A stretch of 64,000 nucleotides of DNA from Xenorhabdus hominickii (GCF_002632725.1 NZ_NJAI01000003.1:186001-250000), one strand, 5' to 3'; shown: positions 9,361 through 20,141, counted from the first letter of the stretch. The notes: generated from the letters alone by a model not told the origin. A program made the numbers and translations.

Positions 9361-10728
9361 TTGTTGCTGGCACAGGAAATAATCCGCAAAAAACGTGATG
9401 GTCACCCTTTGAGTGCAGAAGAACTCCGTTTCTTTATTAATGGAGTGCGTGATAACACGGTCTCCGAAGGGCAGATCGCTGCATTGGCAATGACCATCTA
9501 TTACCATGATATGACGATGGAAGAGTGCGTTGCCTTGACATTGGCAATGCGTGATTCTGGTACAGTCTTAGATTGGAAGAAATTGAACCTCCCCGGCCCG
9601 ATTGTGGACAAGCATTCAACGGGCGGAGTAGGTGATGTTACCTCTCTGATGCTTGGGCCGATGGTGGCAGCCTGTGGGGGATATGTACCGATGATCTCTG
9701 GACGGGGTTTGGGACATACCGGAGGCACACTGGATAAATTAGAGTCTATCCCCGGTTTTGACATTTTCCCTGATGAGCAGTGTTTCCGTGACATTATTCG
9801 GGATGTGGGAGTTGCAATTATCGGGCAGACCAATTCATTAGCACCTGCGGATAAACGCTTTTATGCGACGCGTGATATTACTGCGACTGTTGATTCCATC
9901 CCTTTGATTACCGCTTCGATCTTGGGTAAAAAACTGGCCGAGGGATTGGATGCACTGGTAATGGATGTGAAAGTCGGCTCAGGTGCATTCATGCCGACTT
10001 ATGAACAATCAGAACGATTGGCTGAGTCCATCGTCAGAGTAGCCAATGGGGCTGGTTGTAGAACAACCGCGTTATTGACAGATATGAATCAAGTCTTAGC
10101 ATCCAGTGCCGGCAATGCGCTGGAAGTGCGTGAAGCTGTTCAATTCCTGACAGGAGAATACCGTAATCCTCGGTTATTTGAGGTGACAATGGCATTGTCT
10201 GCTGAAATGCTGCTGTCAGGTCATCTGGCAACTGATCGTGATGATGCCCATCGTAAGTTACAGGCGGTGCTGGACAGCGGCAAAGCCGCTGAAATATTTG
10301 GTCGTATGGTGGCTGCACAGAAAGGGCCAGTTGATTTCGTCGAAAATTACCCCCGTTATCTACCCACTGCCGGATTCAGCAAGCCAGTATTGGCAGGAGA
10401 AAGGGGCATCGAAAGTGGCATTGTTACAGAGATGGATACCCGAGCGTTGGGAATGATTGTTGTTGCATTGGGAGGTGGTCGTCGTAAAGCGGCCGATCCT
10501 ATTAATTACAGTGTGGGGCTGAGTAATATCGTTGCGTTGGGGACAAAAGTGAATGCAGATACCCCTCTGGCGATGATTCATGCTAATAGCGAGAACGCTT
10601 GGCATGAAACCGCAGAAGCAGTACGTAACGCTTTTGTTTTTAATGATACAGTTTTTGATGAAACCGTTTTAGAGAAAACCAAGGTAAAAACCGGCACGCC
10701 AATGGTTTATCGTCATATCAGTGAATAA
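9361..10728 (+). CDS. deoA: Thymidine phosphorylase
   Basis: 455 residues, against about 440 for E. coli DeoA. It phosphorolyses thymidine to thymine and 2-deoxyribose 1-phosphate. The start is TTG at 9361, in a good GGGGGG ribosome-site context; the next in-frame ATG would remove conserved sequence ([12 protein letters not shown]). The phosphate and pyrimidine motifs KHSTGGVGD and [17 protein letters not shown] are intact. Second gene of the deo operon. Confidence 0.95.
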   Translation: MLLAQEIIRKKRDGHPLSAEELRFFINGVRDNTVSEGQIAALAMTIYYHDMTMEECVALTLAMRDSGTVLDWKKLNLPGPIVDKHSTGGVGDVTSLMLGPMVAACGGYVPMISGRGLGHTGGTLDKLESIPGFDIFPDEQCFRDIIRDVGVAIIGQTNSLAPADKRFYATRDITATVDSIPLITASILGKKLAEGLDALVMDVKVGSGAFMPTYEQSERLAESIVRVANGAGCRTTALLTDMNQVLASSAGNALEVREAVQFLTGEYRNPRLFEVTMALSAEMLLSGHLATDRDDAHRKLQAVLDSGKAAEIFGRMVAAQKGPVDFVENYPRYLPTAGFSKPVLAGERGIESGIVTEMDTRALGMIVVALGGGRRKAADPINYSVGLSNIVALGTKVNADTPLAMIHANSENAWHETAEAVRNAFVFNDTVFDETVLEKTKVKTGTPMVYRHISE

Positions 10729-10808
10729 ACCATCACAAGTATTTAAAATAGATTTTAATAGCTGGCAGTTTCCGCATTGATAGGCGTGAATTGACGCAGG
10801 AGAAAATT

Positions 10809-12032
10809 ATGAAACGTACATTCATCATGGTATTGGATTCCTTTGGTATTGGTGCAAGCGCAGATGCTGGAAAGTTTGGCGACCAAGGATCTAACACCTT
10901 AGGGCATATCGCAGAACAATGTGCCCGTGGTGAGGCTGATATCGGCCGTAAAGGGCTATTAACCCTACCGAACCTGAGCCGGTTGGGATTGGGCAAAGCA
11001 GCGGAAGAATCCAGTGGAACTTTCCCGGTTGGTCTGGATAAAGATGCCGAAATTATTGGCGCCTATGGTTATGCAAGTGAACTTTCTTCTGGTAAAGACA
11101 CGCCATCAGGTCACTGGGAAATTGCGGGCGTTCCGGTTTTGTTCGATTGGGGATATTTCCACGACGAAGAAAACAGTTTTCCACAAGAATTGTTGGATAA
11201 ACTCGTTGAACGTGCCAACCTGCCGGGATATCTGGGGAACTGCCACTCTTCCGGTACGGTTATCCTGGATAAACTGGGCGAAGAGCACATGAAAACCGGC
11301 AAGCCAATTTTCTATACTTCTGCGGATTCTGTTTTCCAGATTGCCTGTCATGAAGAGACATTCGGCTTAGATCGTCTCTATGAGCTGTGTGAAATCGCTC
11401 GTGAAGAGCTGAATATTGGCGAATATAATATTGGCCGTGTGATTGCCCGCCCATTTGTAGGGGATAAAGTGGGTGATTTCCAACGTACCGGTAACCGTCA
11501 TGATTTGGCGGTTGAGCCACCAGCGGCAACCATCCTGAAAAAGTTGGTTGATGAAAAACAGGGTGAAGTCGTTTCTATTGGTAAAATTGCTGATATCTAC
11601 GCGAACGTGGGGATCACGAAAAAAGTCAAAGCGACGGGAATTGATGCTTTGTTTGATGCTTCACTGATTGAAATGGAGCAGGCCGGAGATAACACCATCG
11701 TATTTACCAATTTTGTTGATTTCGACTCCTCTTACGGCCATCGCCGTGATGTTGCCGGTTATGCGGCAGCACTGGAACTGTTTGATCGTCGTCTGCCAGA
11801 AATGCTGAAACTGGTTAAAGAAGATGACATTCTGATCTTTACCGCTGACCATGGTTGTGACCCAACTTGGGCGGGTACTGATCATACACGTGAACACATT
11901 CCTGTTTTGGTATACGGCCCTAACGTTAAACCAGGTTCATTAGGGCATCGTGAAACATTTGCCGACATTGGGCAGACAGTGGCGAAATATTTCGACCTGA
12001 CGCCGATGGATTACGGGAAAGTGATGTTTTAA
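10809..12032 (+). CDS. deoB: Phosphopentomutase
   Basis: 407 residues from the ATG at 10809 with a GCAGGAG site 7 nt upstream; an earlier in-frame start at 10791 lacks such a site. DeoB converts deoxyribose 1-phosphate or ribose 1-phosphate to the 5-phosphates, feeding DeoC. Alkaline-phosphatase-fold metal ligands are visible in the N-terminal [12 protein letters not shown] and the C-terminal [11 protein letters not shown] and [12 protein letters not shown] motifs. Length equals E. coli DeoB. Confidence 0.96.
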   Translation: MKRTFIMVLDSFGIGASADAGKFGDQGSNTLGHIAEQCARGEADIGRKGLLTLPNLSRLGLGKAAEESSGTFPVGLDKDAEIIGAYGYASELSSGKDTPSGHWEIAGVPVLFDWGYFHDEENSFPQELLDKLVERANLPGYLGNCHSSGTVILDKLGEEHMKTGKPIFYTSADSVFQIACHEETFGLDRLYELCEIAREELNIGEYNIGRVIARPFVGDKVGDFQRTGNRHDLAVEPPAATILKKLVDEKQGEVVSIGKIADIYANVGITKKVKATGIDALFDASLIEMEQAGDNTIVFTNFVDFDSSYGHRRDVAGYAAALELFDRRLPEMLKLVKEDDILIFTADHGCDPTWAGTDHTREHIPVLVYGPNVKPGSLGHRETFADIGQTVAKYFDLTPMDYGKVMF

Positions 12033-12107
12033 TTTTTGTGGGAGGTCAATTGGCTTTCCTCGATTTTCACCTATTTTGATACGTAATAAAAACAAGGAAA
12101 TAAATTT

Positions 12108-12824
12108 ATGGCTACCCCACATATTAATGCTGAGATGGGCGATTTTGCTGATGTTATTTTGATGCCGGGTGATCCACTGCGTGCAAAATATATTGCGGAA
12201 ACCTTTTTGGAAGATGCCCGTCAAGTGAACAATGTTCGCGGTATGTTGGGCTTTACGGGTACTTACAAAGGCCGTCGCATCTCTGTTATGGGCCACGGTA
12301 TGGGTATCCCATCCTGTTCAATCTATGCCAAGGAATTGATCACTGAATTTGGTGTGAAAAAGATCATTCGTATCGGCTCCTGTGGTGCAGTTAGTGAAGA
12401 CGTTAAAATCCGCGATGTTGTGATTGGTATGGGAGCATGTACCGATTCCAAAGTGAACCGCCTACGTTTTAAGGATCATGATTTTGCGGCGATTGCTGAC
12501 TTTGAGCTGGTTCGTAACGCTGTTGACGCTGCTAAGGCGAAGAATATCAACACGCGCGTTGGTAATATTTTCTCTGTAGATCTGTTCTATACGCCAGATC
12601 CTCAGATGTTCGACGTGATGGAAAAATACGGTATTCTGGGGGTTGAAATGGAAGCGGCGGGCATTTACGGCGTTGCTGCTGAATTTGGCGCAAAAGCACT
12701 GGCTATTTGTACTGTTTCTGACCATATTCGTACTGGCGAACAAACAACTGCTGAAGAACGTCAACATACATTTAATGACATGATCGAAATCGCGCTTGAA
12801 TCCATTTTACTGGGTGATAATTAA
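12108..12824 (+). CDS. deoD: Purine nucleoside phosphorylase DeoD
   Basis: 238 residues, one fewer than E. coli DeoD, with the hexameric PNP family pattern: [26 protein letters not shown] and the active-site GVEMEAAG and VSDH segments. It phosphorolyses purine (deoxy)nucleosides to base and (deoxy)ribose 1-phosphate, which DeoB then uses. Last gene of deoCABD, followed by a terminator. Confidence 0.96.
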   Translation: MATPHINAEMGDFADVILMPGDPLRAKYIAETFLEDARQVNNVRGMLGFTGTYKGRRISVMGHGMGIPSCSIYAKELITEFGVKKIIRIGSCGAVSEDVKIRDVVIGMGACTDSKVNRLRFKDHDFAAIADFELVRNAVDAAKAKNINTRVGNIFSVDLFYTPDPQMFDVMEKYGILGVEMEAAGIYGVAAEFGAKALAICTVSDHIRTGEQTTAEERQHTFNDMIEIALESILLGDN

Positions 12825-12864
12825 AAAAGCGTAAATAGTTTTATCACTTTATATAGAAATTATA

Positions 12865-12895
12865 AGCCCTTTCCATTATTGGAGAGGGCTTTTTA
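12865..12895 (+). terminator. Terminator of deoCABD
   Basis: Stem AGCCCTTTCC/GGAGAGGGCT with one mismatch and a 6-nt loop, followed by TTTTTATTTG. Confidence 0.88.
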
Positions 12896-13555
12896 TTTGT
12901 AAGTCGTGTATTGGCTTGATGTATTTTTTAAAATATGTTTGGTCTATTTATGTAATAGGTATTTTCTTTTTTACTAATTTGCTTAAAAAATGAGTAAAAA
13001 TAATAAAATTAACAATGTAAAAATTATTTTTTAGAAATAATAATATTTATTAATAATTATCTTGACAATTATATTTCTTGGGGAATGTTTTAGTTTTATT
13101 TTGAAATAGTCGATAATATCGATAATAAAATCCGAATGTTATAGTTATGTCAGGATAATAAATTTTTTATTTTTTTAAGAAATATAAAATAGAGCAAGAA
13201 AGCAGCATGAATTAAGATTCTAAATTACTAAACATCACCCGATATAACTCAGTGTAATAATCCGAATTTAAAAATTTATTAGTAAAATATACTACTCATT
13301 ACACGTACTTTTTTGCAAAAACTCATATTTCATATGACGTTAAAGCACATAGCTAGTTTTATCGCCTGAAATTTGACTTAAGAATCATTATGTAGAATGA
13401 TATTTACAGTTTCGGTCATTTTGACTACTTATGATTTGAGTCAAGAAACTAAATAATAATTTGCCTAAGCGCCTAAGTGTCAGAAATTAATTTCTGTGCT
13501 TCGGCTTCCTTTTGGCTATCAATATCTATTTAACATTTAAAGGCATAAGTTGATT
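12896..13555 (+). promoter_or_regulatory. AT-rich upstream region of the fimbrial operon
   Basis: About 660 bases with no supportable gene, noticeably AT-rich and ending at the major pilin start. It presumably holds the fimbrial promoter and the binding sites of regulators such as H-NS or Lrp (inference). A perfect 16-bp palindrome (CAGAAATTAATTTCTG) lies at 13481-13496, 60 nt before the start codon, after a GCCTAAG direct repeat. A TTGACA is present at 13062-13067 but has no good -10. I found no copy of the 20262-20280 inverted-repeat core here. Confidence 0.55.
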
Positions 13556-14098
13556 ATGAAACTTAATAAATTGGCAATGGTTTTAGGTTTTGGTGTGGCT
13601 TTAACTGCGGGAGCGGCAAGTGCAGCTAACCAAGGTAGCGGTACAGTTAGATTCACTGGTGCTATCATTGACGCGCCTTGCTCAATCAAAAACACCAATA
13701 TCGAAGTTAATATGGGACAAATTTCTAGCGATAAACTGCAAAATGGTGGCCGTTCAGAATCCAAATTGTTCAAAATTGAATTAGAAGGTTGTACTGATCA
13801 AGCTAAAAAAGGCTTAACAACAACTTTCACTGGTCAGAACAATTACGGTTTAGCTTCTCAAGGGCTGCTGGGCATTGAAGGAACTGCTAAAGGTGCAGCA
13901 ATCGCTATCACTAACGCTGCTGGAAAAATCATTCCTATGGGTACAGCATCAGACGTAATGTCTTTGAACGAAGGCAACAACGATCTGAATTTCGCCGCTT
14001 ACCTGCAAGGTGTTAAAGCAAGTGATGACAAAGGTGCGAGCTTAGTCGTTCCTGGTAACTTCACTGCTATTGCTAACTTCTCTTTAGCGTACCTGTAA
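13556..14098 (+). CDS. mrxA: Major fimbrial subunit (MrxA/MrpA type)
   Basis: 180 residues. The frame starts at a TTG at 13550, but the ATG at 13556 (MKLNKLAMVLG) begins a standard signal peptide cut after ASA at about residue 22. The mature part shows the chaperone-usher pilin pattern: VRFTGAIIDAPCSI with the first conserved Cys, FKIELEGC with the second, and a C-terminal donor strand ending in a penultimate aromatic (FSLAYL). It is the pilin polymerised by the downstream usher. Symbol is assigned from operon order and sequence recalled from Xenorhabdus mrx. Confidence 0.88.
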   Translation: MKLNKLAMVLGFGVALTAGAASAANQGSGTVRFTGAIIDAPCSIKNTNIEVNMGQISSDKLQNGGRSESKLFKIELEGCTDQAKKGLTTTFTGQNNYGLASQGLLGIEGTAKGAAIAITNAAGKIIPMGTASDVMSLNEGNNDLNFAAYLQGVKASDDKGASLVVPGNFTAIANFSLAYL

Positions 14099-14134
14099 TA
14101 TTACAAATAAGCAGATAATTTTTAGTAGCTGAAT

Positions 14135-14175
14135 ATCAGGAAGTTCACTTTTATCTTTGTTTAGGATTTCCTGAT
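14135..14175 (+). other. Hairpin downstream of the major pilin gene
   Basis: Inverted repeat ATCAGGAA/TTTCCTGAT spans 14135-14175 without a following U-tract. A further stem CTCTGTT (near 14243) with AACAGAG (near 14302) follows. Such structures between pilin and usher genes often protect the pilin mRNA or attenuate transcription; that role is inferred. Confidence 0.5.
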
Positions 14176-14689
14176 AATATATTTAGGGTATTTCTGGGAT
14201 TAACACGTTAGTAGAAAACGTGATCATAGTATTCTGTAATGAGCTCTGTTTTATTGATATAGATCAAGATCGCTGTTAATTCATAGTAACAAAAAATTAA
14301 CAACAGAGTTATCCCTATAGTGGTAAATTGAAATACCCTTTTTTATTTAACCTACGGTGTTCTCTATTGGCTGTATTCGGAAAATAAAGATTTTTTGCCA
14401 TACAAAGGTGATTTTTAATGGCATACCGATGATGACATGTTTCCTCTACTTCCCGCATTCCGGTATAACTAGTGAAGCACAAACAGAGAACATAGCATAT
14501 TATGGATTAAGCAGGACATGTGGCTATCTCTGCAACCCTCATTATCGGTCAGGGTCCTCAAATTTAGATCGATGAATTTTAATGATGTCATGTATTAAGT
14601 GAAAAGTTTTGCACACTTAAGACGTGTCTGTATCAGACAGCGGCTAAATTCAAATCGGATTATTAACGATTCATTGTTCAGAGGATGCT
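14176..14689 (+). other. Long gap between pilin and usher genes
   Basis: The total gap from the pilin stop to the usher start is 591 bases, in the position where Proteus mrp carries the small mrpB gene. No pilin-like frame is recognisable. A 72-codon frame at 14357-14575 has no recognisable family, no ribosome site and poor composition, so I do not call it a gene. The gap could be a decayed mrpB equivalent or a regulatory leader; neither is shown. Confidence 0.4.
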
Positions 14690-17356
14690 ATGGCTTTGTT
14701 TTCAGATTCTATGAATCATGTTTTTTCATCTTTTAATAAAAAATTGAACAGTAATAGAAAAAATGTCTTTAATAAAAATAAAGTGGTTAATAAAAATAAG
14801 ACATCGAACAAAATAAAAACAAAAAAATTAATATACGGAATTAAGCCGCTTTCTGTCTTTGTATTGTTTGCATTATCGGGTATTAATGTTGGCTATTCTA
14901 AGCCTATTGAATTCAATACTGATGCATTGGACATCGGTGAACGAGCTAATATTGATTTGGATAAATTCGCTCGTTCAGGTTATATCATGCCGGGTAACTA
15001 CATCATGAGTGTCCGGATGAATAAGAATGAATTTCCAGATACCTATACTATCGATTTCATTGCGCCCGCTGATGATCCAAAAGGGAGTGAAGCCTGTATA
15101 TCTCCCGAATTAGTAAATCATATTGCATTGAAGTCGCAGTGGGCAGAAAAATTAGGTTGGTACAACGATGGGAAATGTCTTGATCTCAATACCCTGCCAG
15201 GCATGTCAGCCAGAGGCGATCTGGCTACTTACACATTGTATTTAGTTGTACCCAAAATCTATCTGGAATATGACTTACCGGACTGGGATCCACCATCCCG
15301 TTGGGACGACGGAGTAGCTGGGTTATTGTTTGACTATAACTTCAATGCTCAAACATCCAAACCAACTCACGGCAGTAATAATCAACAGTTAAGTGCTAAT
15401 GGTACTGCCGGTATGAATGCCGGAGCGTGGCGTTTCCGGGCTGACTGGCAGGCCAGATATGAGCGTTCCAAAAATAAGGGCGATAAATCGTATTACGCAG
15501 ATAATTCAAAGGGAAGAGAGCGTAATTGGGATTGGAGCCGTTATTACATGTACCGTGCGATCCCTCAATTGGAATCGAAATTGACATTGGGAGAGGATTA
15601 TCTCAATTCCAATATTTTCGATAGTTTCCGTTATACGGGAGTGAGTTTGGTCACCGATGAAAATATGTTGCCGCCGAATCTGCGTGGATATGCTCCTGAA
15701 GTTTCGGGTGTCGCAAGAACTAATGCCAAGGTGACTGTCAGTCAGATGGGCAGGGTGTTGTATGAAACGCAGGTTGCTTCTGGCCCATACCGTATTCAGG
15801 ATCTCAGTGATGCTGTGTCAGGCACATTGGATGTCAGAGTTGAAGAGCAGGATGGCAGCATACAGGAATTTAAGGTCAATACCGCTACGATCCCTTATCT
15901 GACGCGCCCCGGACGTGTGCAGTACAAATTGATTGGGGGGCAATCCACTAATGATAAACACCGTCGTGAAGGGCCCGCATTTGGTATGGGGGAGTTCTCT
16001 TGGGGGATCAATAACGGTTGGTCATTATATGGCGGTCTTTTGGGGGCGGGTGATTACAATGCCTTGTCTCTGGGGATCGGCCGCGACTTGATGATGTTTG
16101 GTGCATTGTCGTTTGACGTGACGGAATCAAGGGCAAAACTGCCGAGAGAAAATAAAACCTTCACAGGTGGATCTTATCGTCTCAGTTATTCGAAACGTTT
16201 TGATCAATACAACAGTCAGGTGACGTTTGCCGGATACCGCTTTTCAGAACGTGATTTTATGAGTATGGGGCAATATATTGATCGCCGCTATCGCAACAAT
16301 ACTTCTGATAGTGGAAAAGAGCTTTATACCATTATTTTCAATAAACAGTTTACGGATATTGGTCTCAGTGCCCATTTAAACTATAGCCATCAAACCTACT
16401 GGAATCGGCCGACAAACGATCGCTATAACCTTTCTTTATCTAAGTATTTGGATATCGGACGTTATAAAAATATCAACGTCAACTTATCGGCTTATCGCAA
16501 CAATTTTGACGATAAAAAAGATGATGGCATGTACCTGGGTCTTTCCATTCCTTGGGGAGAAAGTGGCACCATCAGCTACAGCGGGATTGTTAATCGTCAG
16601 GGTAATTCGCATAGGGCAAGTTATTTTGACCGTATTGATGACCGTAATAACTATCGTATATCAGCGGGAACTAGCATTGACGGTAAGGTGACAACGGACG
16701 GTTATTATACCCATTATGGTGACAAAGCATTGCTGACTGCCAGCGCCAGTTATCAGGATGGCGGTAATACTTCGGCAGCACTCGGCTTACAAGGTGGAGT
16801 AACAGTAACCGCACATGGTGCTGTTTTACATCGTATCAATATGCCGGGTGCAACTCGCCTGATGGTGGATACGGAAGGTGTCAGGAATGTCCCGATTAGG
16901 GCATTCGGTTCAGCGGTGCATACCAACTTTTTTGGTAAAGCTGTGTTGGTAGATGTGAATAACTATTTCCGTAATACGGCAAATATTGATCTGGATAACT
17001 TACCGGATGATGTAGAAGCACTGCGCTCTGTGCAGCAAGCAACATTGACGGAAGGCGCTATTGGCTATCGTAAATTCCAGGTTATGTCAGGTATCAAGGC
17101 GATGACGATTATCAGTTTACCTGACGGTTCATTCCCACCTTTTGGTGCATCCGTCATGAATGCAGCTCAGCGGGAAATTGGGATTGTGAGTGATGATGGA
17201 TACGCTTACCTGAGTGGAATGAACAAAGGAGAAAAGCTGAAAGTGCATTGGGGTGGGCAAGCACAATGTGAAATCACCGTGCCTGATGAAGTTGCAGAAG
17301 CATCTTTGGCTTCACTTTTGCTGCTATGTCAGTTTTTAAAAGGCGAAGATAAGTAA
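14690..17356 (+). CDS. mrxC: Fimbrial outer-membrane usher (MrxC/MrpC type)
   Basis: 888-residue outer-membrane pore that secretes and assembles chaperone-bound pilins. After the leader come the N-terminal chaperone-binding domain (IEFNTDALDIGE...), the long beta-barrel with plug domain (RGYAPEVSGVARTNAKVTVSQMG) and the C-terminal domains (SLPDGSFPPFGASV). The C-terminal Cys pair (AQCEITV...LLLCQ) is present. The start ATG has AGAGG 6 nt upstream. Odd feature: a 46-residue Asn/Lys-rich extension precedes the signal-peptide hydrophobic core, so the leader is about 70 residues. Confidence 0.93.
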   Translation: MALFSDSMNHVFSSFNKKLNSNRKNVFNKNKVVNKNKTSNKIKTKKLIYGIKPLSVFVLFALSGINVGYSKPIEFNTDALDIGERANIDLDKFARSGYIMPGNYIMSVRMNKNEFPDTYTIDFIAPADDPKGSEACISPELVNHIALKSQWAEKLGWYNDGKCLDLNTLPGMSARGDLATYTLYLVVPKIYLEYDLPDWDPPSRWDDGVAGLLFDYNFNAQTSKPTHGSNNQQLSANGTAGMNAGAWRFRADWQARYERSKNKGDKSYYADNSKGRERNWDWSRYYMYRAIPQLESKLTLGEDYLNSNIFDSFRYTGVSLVTDENMLPPNLRGYAPEVSGVARTNAKVTVSQMGRVLYETQVASGPYRIQDLSDAVSGTLDVRVEEQDGSIQEFKVNTATIPYLTRPGRVQYKLIGGQSTNDKHRREGPAFGMGEFSWGINNGWSLYGGLLGAGDYNALSLGIGRDLMMFGALSFDVTESRAKLPRENKTFTGGSYRLSYSKRFDQYNSQVTFAGYRFSERDFMSMGQYIDRRYRNNTSDSGKELYTIIFNKQFTDIGLSAHLNYSHQTYWNRPTNDRYNLSLSKYLDIGRYKNINVNLSAYRNNFDDKKDDGMYLGLSIPWGESGTISYSGIVNRQGNSHRASYFDRIDDRNNYRISAGTSIDGKVTTDGYYTHYGDKALLTASASYQDGGNTSAALGLQGGVTVTAHGAVLHRINMPGATRLMVDTEGVRNVPIRAFGSAVHTNFFGKAVLVDVNNYFRNTANIDLDNLPDDVEALRSVQQATLTEGAIGYRKFQVMSGIKAMTIISLPDGSFPPFGASVMNAAQREIGIVSDDGYAYLSGMNKGEKLKVHWGGQAQCEITVPDEVAEASLASLLLLCQFLKGEDK

Positions 17357-17499
17357 ATTGTAATAAAACAAACCAAGAAGTTGCTATTAATTAGCGTATT
17401 ATATTGATTTAATTGGTTTAAAGCGTGCGAATATTAGTTGGCACAGTCATATAAACATTCGCTTATTTTGAGCACGAGCAACACGAGTAAACGGACATT

Positions 17500-18258
17500 A
17501 TGAAACTGAAAAAAATTCTCATGATAACTGCCATAACAGTGACAAGCCTGATGTCAGTACATCAGGCGATGGCAGCAATAGCGTTGGATCGTACCCGAGT
17601 GATTTTTAACGGTGATGTGAAATCAGTTAGCCTGAACATTGAAAATCAGCACCTTGATTTGCCTTATTTGGCACAGGCATGGATTGAAGATGACAAGGGA
17701 AATAAGATCAATAGCCCACTTGTGGTTGTTCCTCCAGTACAGCGTGTTGAAGCGGGAGCGAAGAGCCAAATCAAGATTCAAACACTACCTGCGGTGGCTC
17801 AATTACCACAAGATCAAGAAAGCTTGTTCTATTTCAATATTCGTGAAATTCCACCACGCAGTGAGAAACCCAATGTTTTGCAAATCGCTTTACAGACGCG
17901 TATCAAGCTGTTCTACCGCCCAGAAGCGGTGATTGCACGCCGTATAGATATCGATAACCCATGGCAGGAAAAACTCACCTTAACCCGTCAGGGAAACCAA
18001 TATTTGGTGAATAACCCAACACCTTATTACGTCACTATTTCTGAAGCATCCAACAAAGTGAATGGCAAAAGTGTAGAGGGTTTTCAACCTTTGATGTTGG
18101 CCCCTAAAAGCAGTGAAAAACTGGGTGGTTCAACTAATTCACTGGGCAATACACCCGTACTGACCTACGTCAATGACTATGGTGGTCGTCCACAGCTAAC
18201 ATTCAGCTGTAGTGGTGATACCTGCACTGTGGCAAAAGTAGTAAATGAAGAAAATTAA
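17500..18258 (+). CDS. mrxD: Periplasmic fimbrial chaperone (MrxD/MrpD type)
   Basis: 252 residues with a signal peptide (cleavage after AMA, about residue 25) and a two-domain PapD-like fold. Conserved sites are visible: IALDRTRVIFNG at the mature N-terminus, the strand with alternating hydrophobic residues, and LFYFNIREIPP plus KLFYRP. It caps pilin subunits by donor-strand complementation in the periplasm and passes them to the usher. It lies 143 nt after the usher. Confidence 0.92.
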   Translation: MKLKKILMITAITVTSLMSVHQAMAAIALDRTRVIFNGDVKSVSLNIENQHLDLPYLAQAWIEDDKGNKINSPLVVVPPVQRVEAGAKSQIKIQTLPAVAQLPQDQESLFYFNIREIPPRSEKPNVLQIALQTRIKLFYRPEAVIARRIDIDNPWQEKLTLTRQGNQYLVNNPTPYYVTISEASNKVNGKSVEGFQPLMLAPKSSEKLGGSTNSLGNTPVLTYVNDYGGRPQLTFSCSGDTCTVAKVVNEEN

Positions 18259-18367
18259 ATTAATTAACTAGATTTCGAGTTGCATTAAGGCGGCAATCAT
18301 CAGGTTGTGATGGGGTTCTTTAGGTAAACGGATTTTTTAGGTAATTAGTTAGATAAATGTCGGGTAA

Positions 18368-18937
18368 ATGATAATGAGTCAGTTAAGCATCAAACTATCC
18401 AGATATGCCTTGCTGGTGTTGTTTCTTTTTGGCGTTGCTGGTCAGCAAAGTGCATATGCAAAAGATAACCTGAGTCAAGATGTCAAAATTACGCTAACTG
18501 TCCTTGCTCCTACTTGTTCTATTAAGGCAGAAGATAAAAGTATGGAAGTGGAGTTTGGGAGCATTCTTAACAGTGATCTTTACCTGAGGCATCGCACGAT
18601 AGCCAAGCCATTCTATCTGCGTTTAGAGAATTGCGATCCTCGTATAACAAAGCGCTTAAAAATTAAATTCTCAGGGCAAACAAGTTCAGAGCTACCGGAT
18701 TTGTTGGCCTTTAGTTCAGCTAGTAGCGCGAAAGGTGCGGCCATTGGTATGGAAAAAGTCGATGGTACGCCGATGCCGTTCAATAAAACCAGTGAATTCC
18801 CGTTACTCGCCAATAGCAGAAATAATGTGATCCCGTTCCGGGCTTATGTGCAAGCGGAGCCGAGCGCTCTTCAACGGAAGAAAATTAGTACGGGTCCATT
18901 CAGTGCAACTGCGACTTTTGAAGTTAATTACGACTAG
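18368..18937 (+). CDS. mrxG: Minor fimbrial subunit (MrxG/MrpG type)
   Basis: Up to 189 residues; the start may be the ATG at 18368 or the ATG at 18374, the latter better spaced from a weak CGGG site. A signal peptide ends near AYA (about residue 31). The pilin domain has the Cys pair (APTCSI and LRLENCDP) and a C-terminal FSATATFEVNYD strand with the penultimate Tyr. Operon position matches a minor or adaptor pilin that links the adhesin to the fibre. Confidence 0.85.
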   Translation: MIMSQLSIKLSRYALLVLFLFGVAGQQSAYAKDNLSQDVKITLTVLAPTCSIKAEDKSMEVEFGSILNSDLYLRHRTIAKPFYLRLENCDPRITKRLKIKFSGQTSSELPDLLAFSSASSAKGAAIGMEKVDGTPMPFNKTSEFPLLANSRNNVIPFRAYVQAEPSALQRKKISTGPFSATATFEVNYD

Positions 18938-19001
18938 TCATGCTGACTGGTTTTTCATCCACGATCTTTAGCCAGAGTTTGATGCATTTGGAAAATAAGT
19001 T

Positions 19002-19844
19002 ATGTGCCATATTAAGAAATCGTTGTTGAAGCTAACGGCTCTGTTGTTTTTATTAAGTGCCACACATGTCTATGGTGGGGCTTATGTTATGCCGGTGAAT
19101 ACTATTAATCAATCGAATGGCAACATCCTAACGACCATGGAAATTATTGCCTGGACAGAGGAAGAGGGGATCCCGAATGATTGTTATGGATGGAGCAAAT
19201 GCTATGTTGGCCCCGATGTTCAGTATCGCACCGGCGGCCAACCCGGTATGTATGGCTCCTGTCATGATGCAAAGGTATGCTTAACTGATGCACATAAATA
19301 CCGAACCACCGCAGAGGTTATGCGAGCCTATAAACGTCAGTTTGGGATACCTAAACGAGTGACATTTTCCATTCTGAACGTAAATGCGGACTGTGTAGGT
19401 TTATTTTATGCTGACAGTCTGTTCGAGAGATATGGTAATGCTCAACAATTTCGGGGCTCTGTTTGCAATAAAATGCCCCCTCTGAATCAAAGCTGTGAAC
19501 TCAGTCTGCCTTCTGAAATTGCTTATGGGGAATTAACCGCGCCAGAAGTGAATAATGCGACCCGTTCCATTAACGGTCAATTTAAATGTGCTGTCTATAG
19601 TAATCAAATAATGCTGCAAACTAAGTCAATCAATAATGAACCAAAAGTTTATCTCGATACTAATAAGCAAATGTATTCGACATTGCAGATTAATGGGAGA
19701 AATGCAGCAGATGGCGTGAATGTTACCGCTCAAGGGCGGAATGTGCCTACGAATTTCACGCTGACATCAATGCTGCACACCATAACTCCACCAAAAGCCG
19801 GTAAGTATGAAGGTACCGCAATAGTTTATTTAATTTATTTATAA
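19002..19844 (+). CDS. mrxH: Fimbrial tip adhesin (MrxH/MrpH type)
   Basis: 280 residues with a signal peptide (LLKLTALLFLLSATHVYGG). The N-terminal half is Cys-rich and unlike pilins (CYGWSKCYVGPD, GSCHDAKVCL, SVCNK), consistent with a receptor-binding domain. The C-terminal half is a pilin domain that begins near QSCELSLPSEIAYGEL and ends in YEGTAIVYLIYL. This is the two-domain adhesin plan, last structural gene of the operon. MrpH-like adhesins bind host surfaces; the ligand here is unknown. Confidence 0.85.
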   Translation: MCHIKKSLLKLTALLFLLSATHVYGGAYVMPVNTINQSNGNILTTMEIIAWTEEEGIPNDCYGWSKCYVGPDVQYRTGGQPGMYGSCHDAKVCLTDAHKYRTTAEVMRAYKRQFGIPKRVTFSILNVNADCVGLFYADSLFERYGNAQQFRGSVCNKMPPLNQSCELSLPSEIAYGELTAPEVNNATRSINGQFKCAVYSNQIMLQTKSINNEPKVYLDTNKQMYSTLQINGRNAADGVNVTAQGRNVPTNFTLTSMLHTITPPKAGKYEGTAIVYLIYL

Positions 19845-19862
19845 ATCAAGAGTAAAAATATT

Positions 19863-20141
19863 ATGCAAGTCAGTATGCTGGTAGGAAAAAGAATCCAAAT
19901 GAGAAGGAGAGAAATTGGAGTGACAGCAGCAGAGCTGGCAGACAGAATTGGTGTTAGCCATCAGCAATTGTCACGTTATGAACGAGGAACCAATAAAATC
20001 AGTTTGGAGCATTTAGTTGATATTTCTATTGCTTTAAAGACTCCCGTTGATTGGTTTTTAGAAGATTGCTTTCGTAGCCCTGCCGCCCACATGAATAATC
20101 AATATTCCTATGTTGCGGAAACAGTATTGGGTTCATATTGA
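19863..20141 (+). CDS. mrxJ: MrpJ-type HTH transcriptional regulator
   Basis: 92 residues with an XRE-type helix-turn-helix at about residues 9-64 (RIQMRRREIGVTAAELADRIGVSHQQLSRYERG). MrpJ-family proteins are encoded at the end of fimbrial operons and repress flagellar genes, balancing adhesion against motility. It starts 18 nt after the adhesin, so it is in the same transcript. A terminator follows. Confidence 0.88.
   Translation: MQVSMLVGKRIQMRRREIGVTAAELADRIGVSHQQLSRYERGTNKISLEHLVDISIALKTPVDWFLEDCFRSPAAHMNNQYSYVAETVLGSY

Noticed and set aside
13062..13090. TTGACA as the fimbrial promoter
   Set aside because: No acceptable -10 at the proper spacing, and it is almost 490 bp from the pilin start.
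12896..13555. Second pair of recombinase repeats in front of the major pilin gene
   Set aside because: No copy of the 19-bp core or its reverse complement could be found by eye on either strand.
14357..14575. 72-codon frame between pilin and usher genes, possible mrpB equivalent
   Set aside because: No signal peptide, no pilin Cys pattern, no ribosome site and no recognised similarity.
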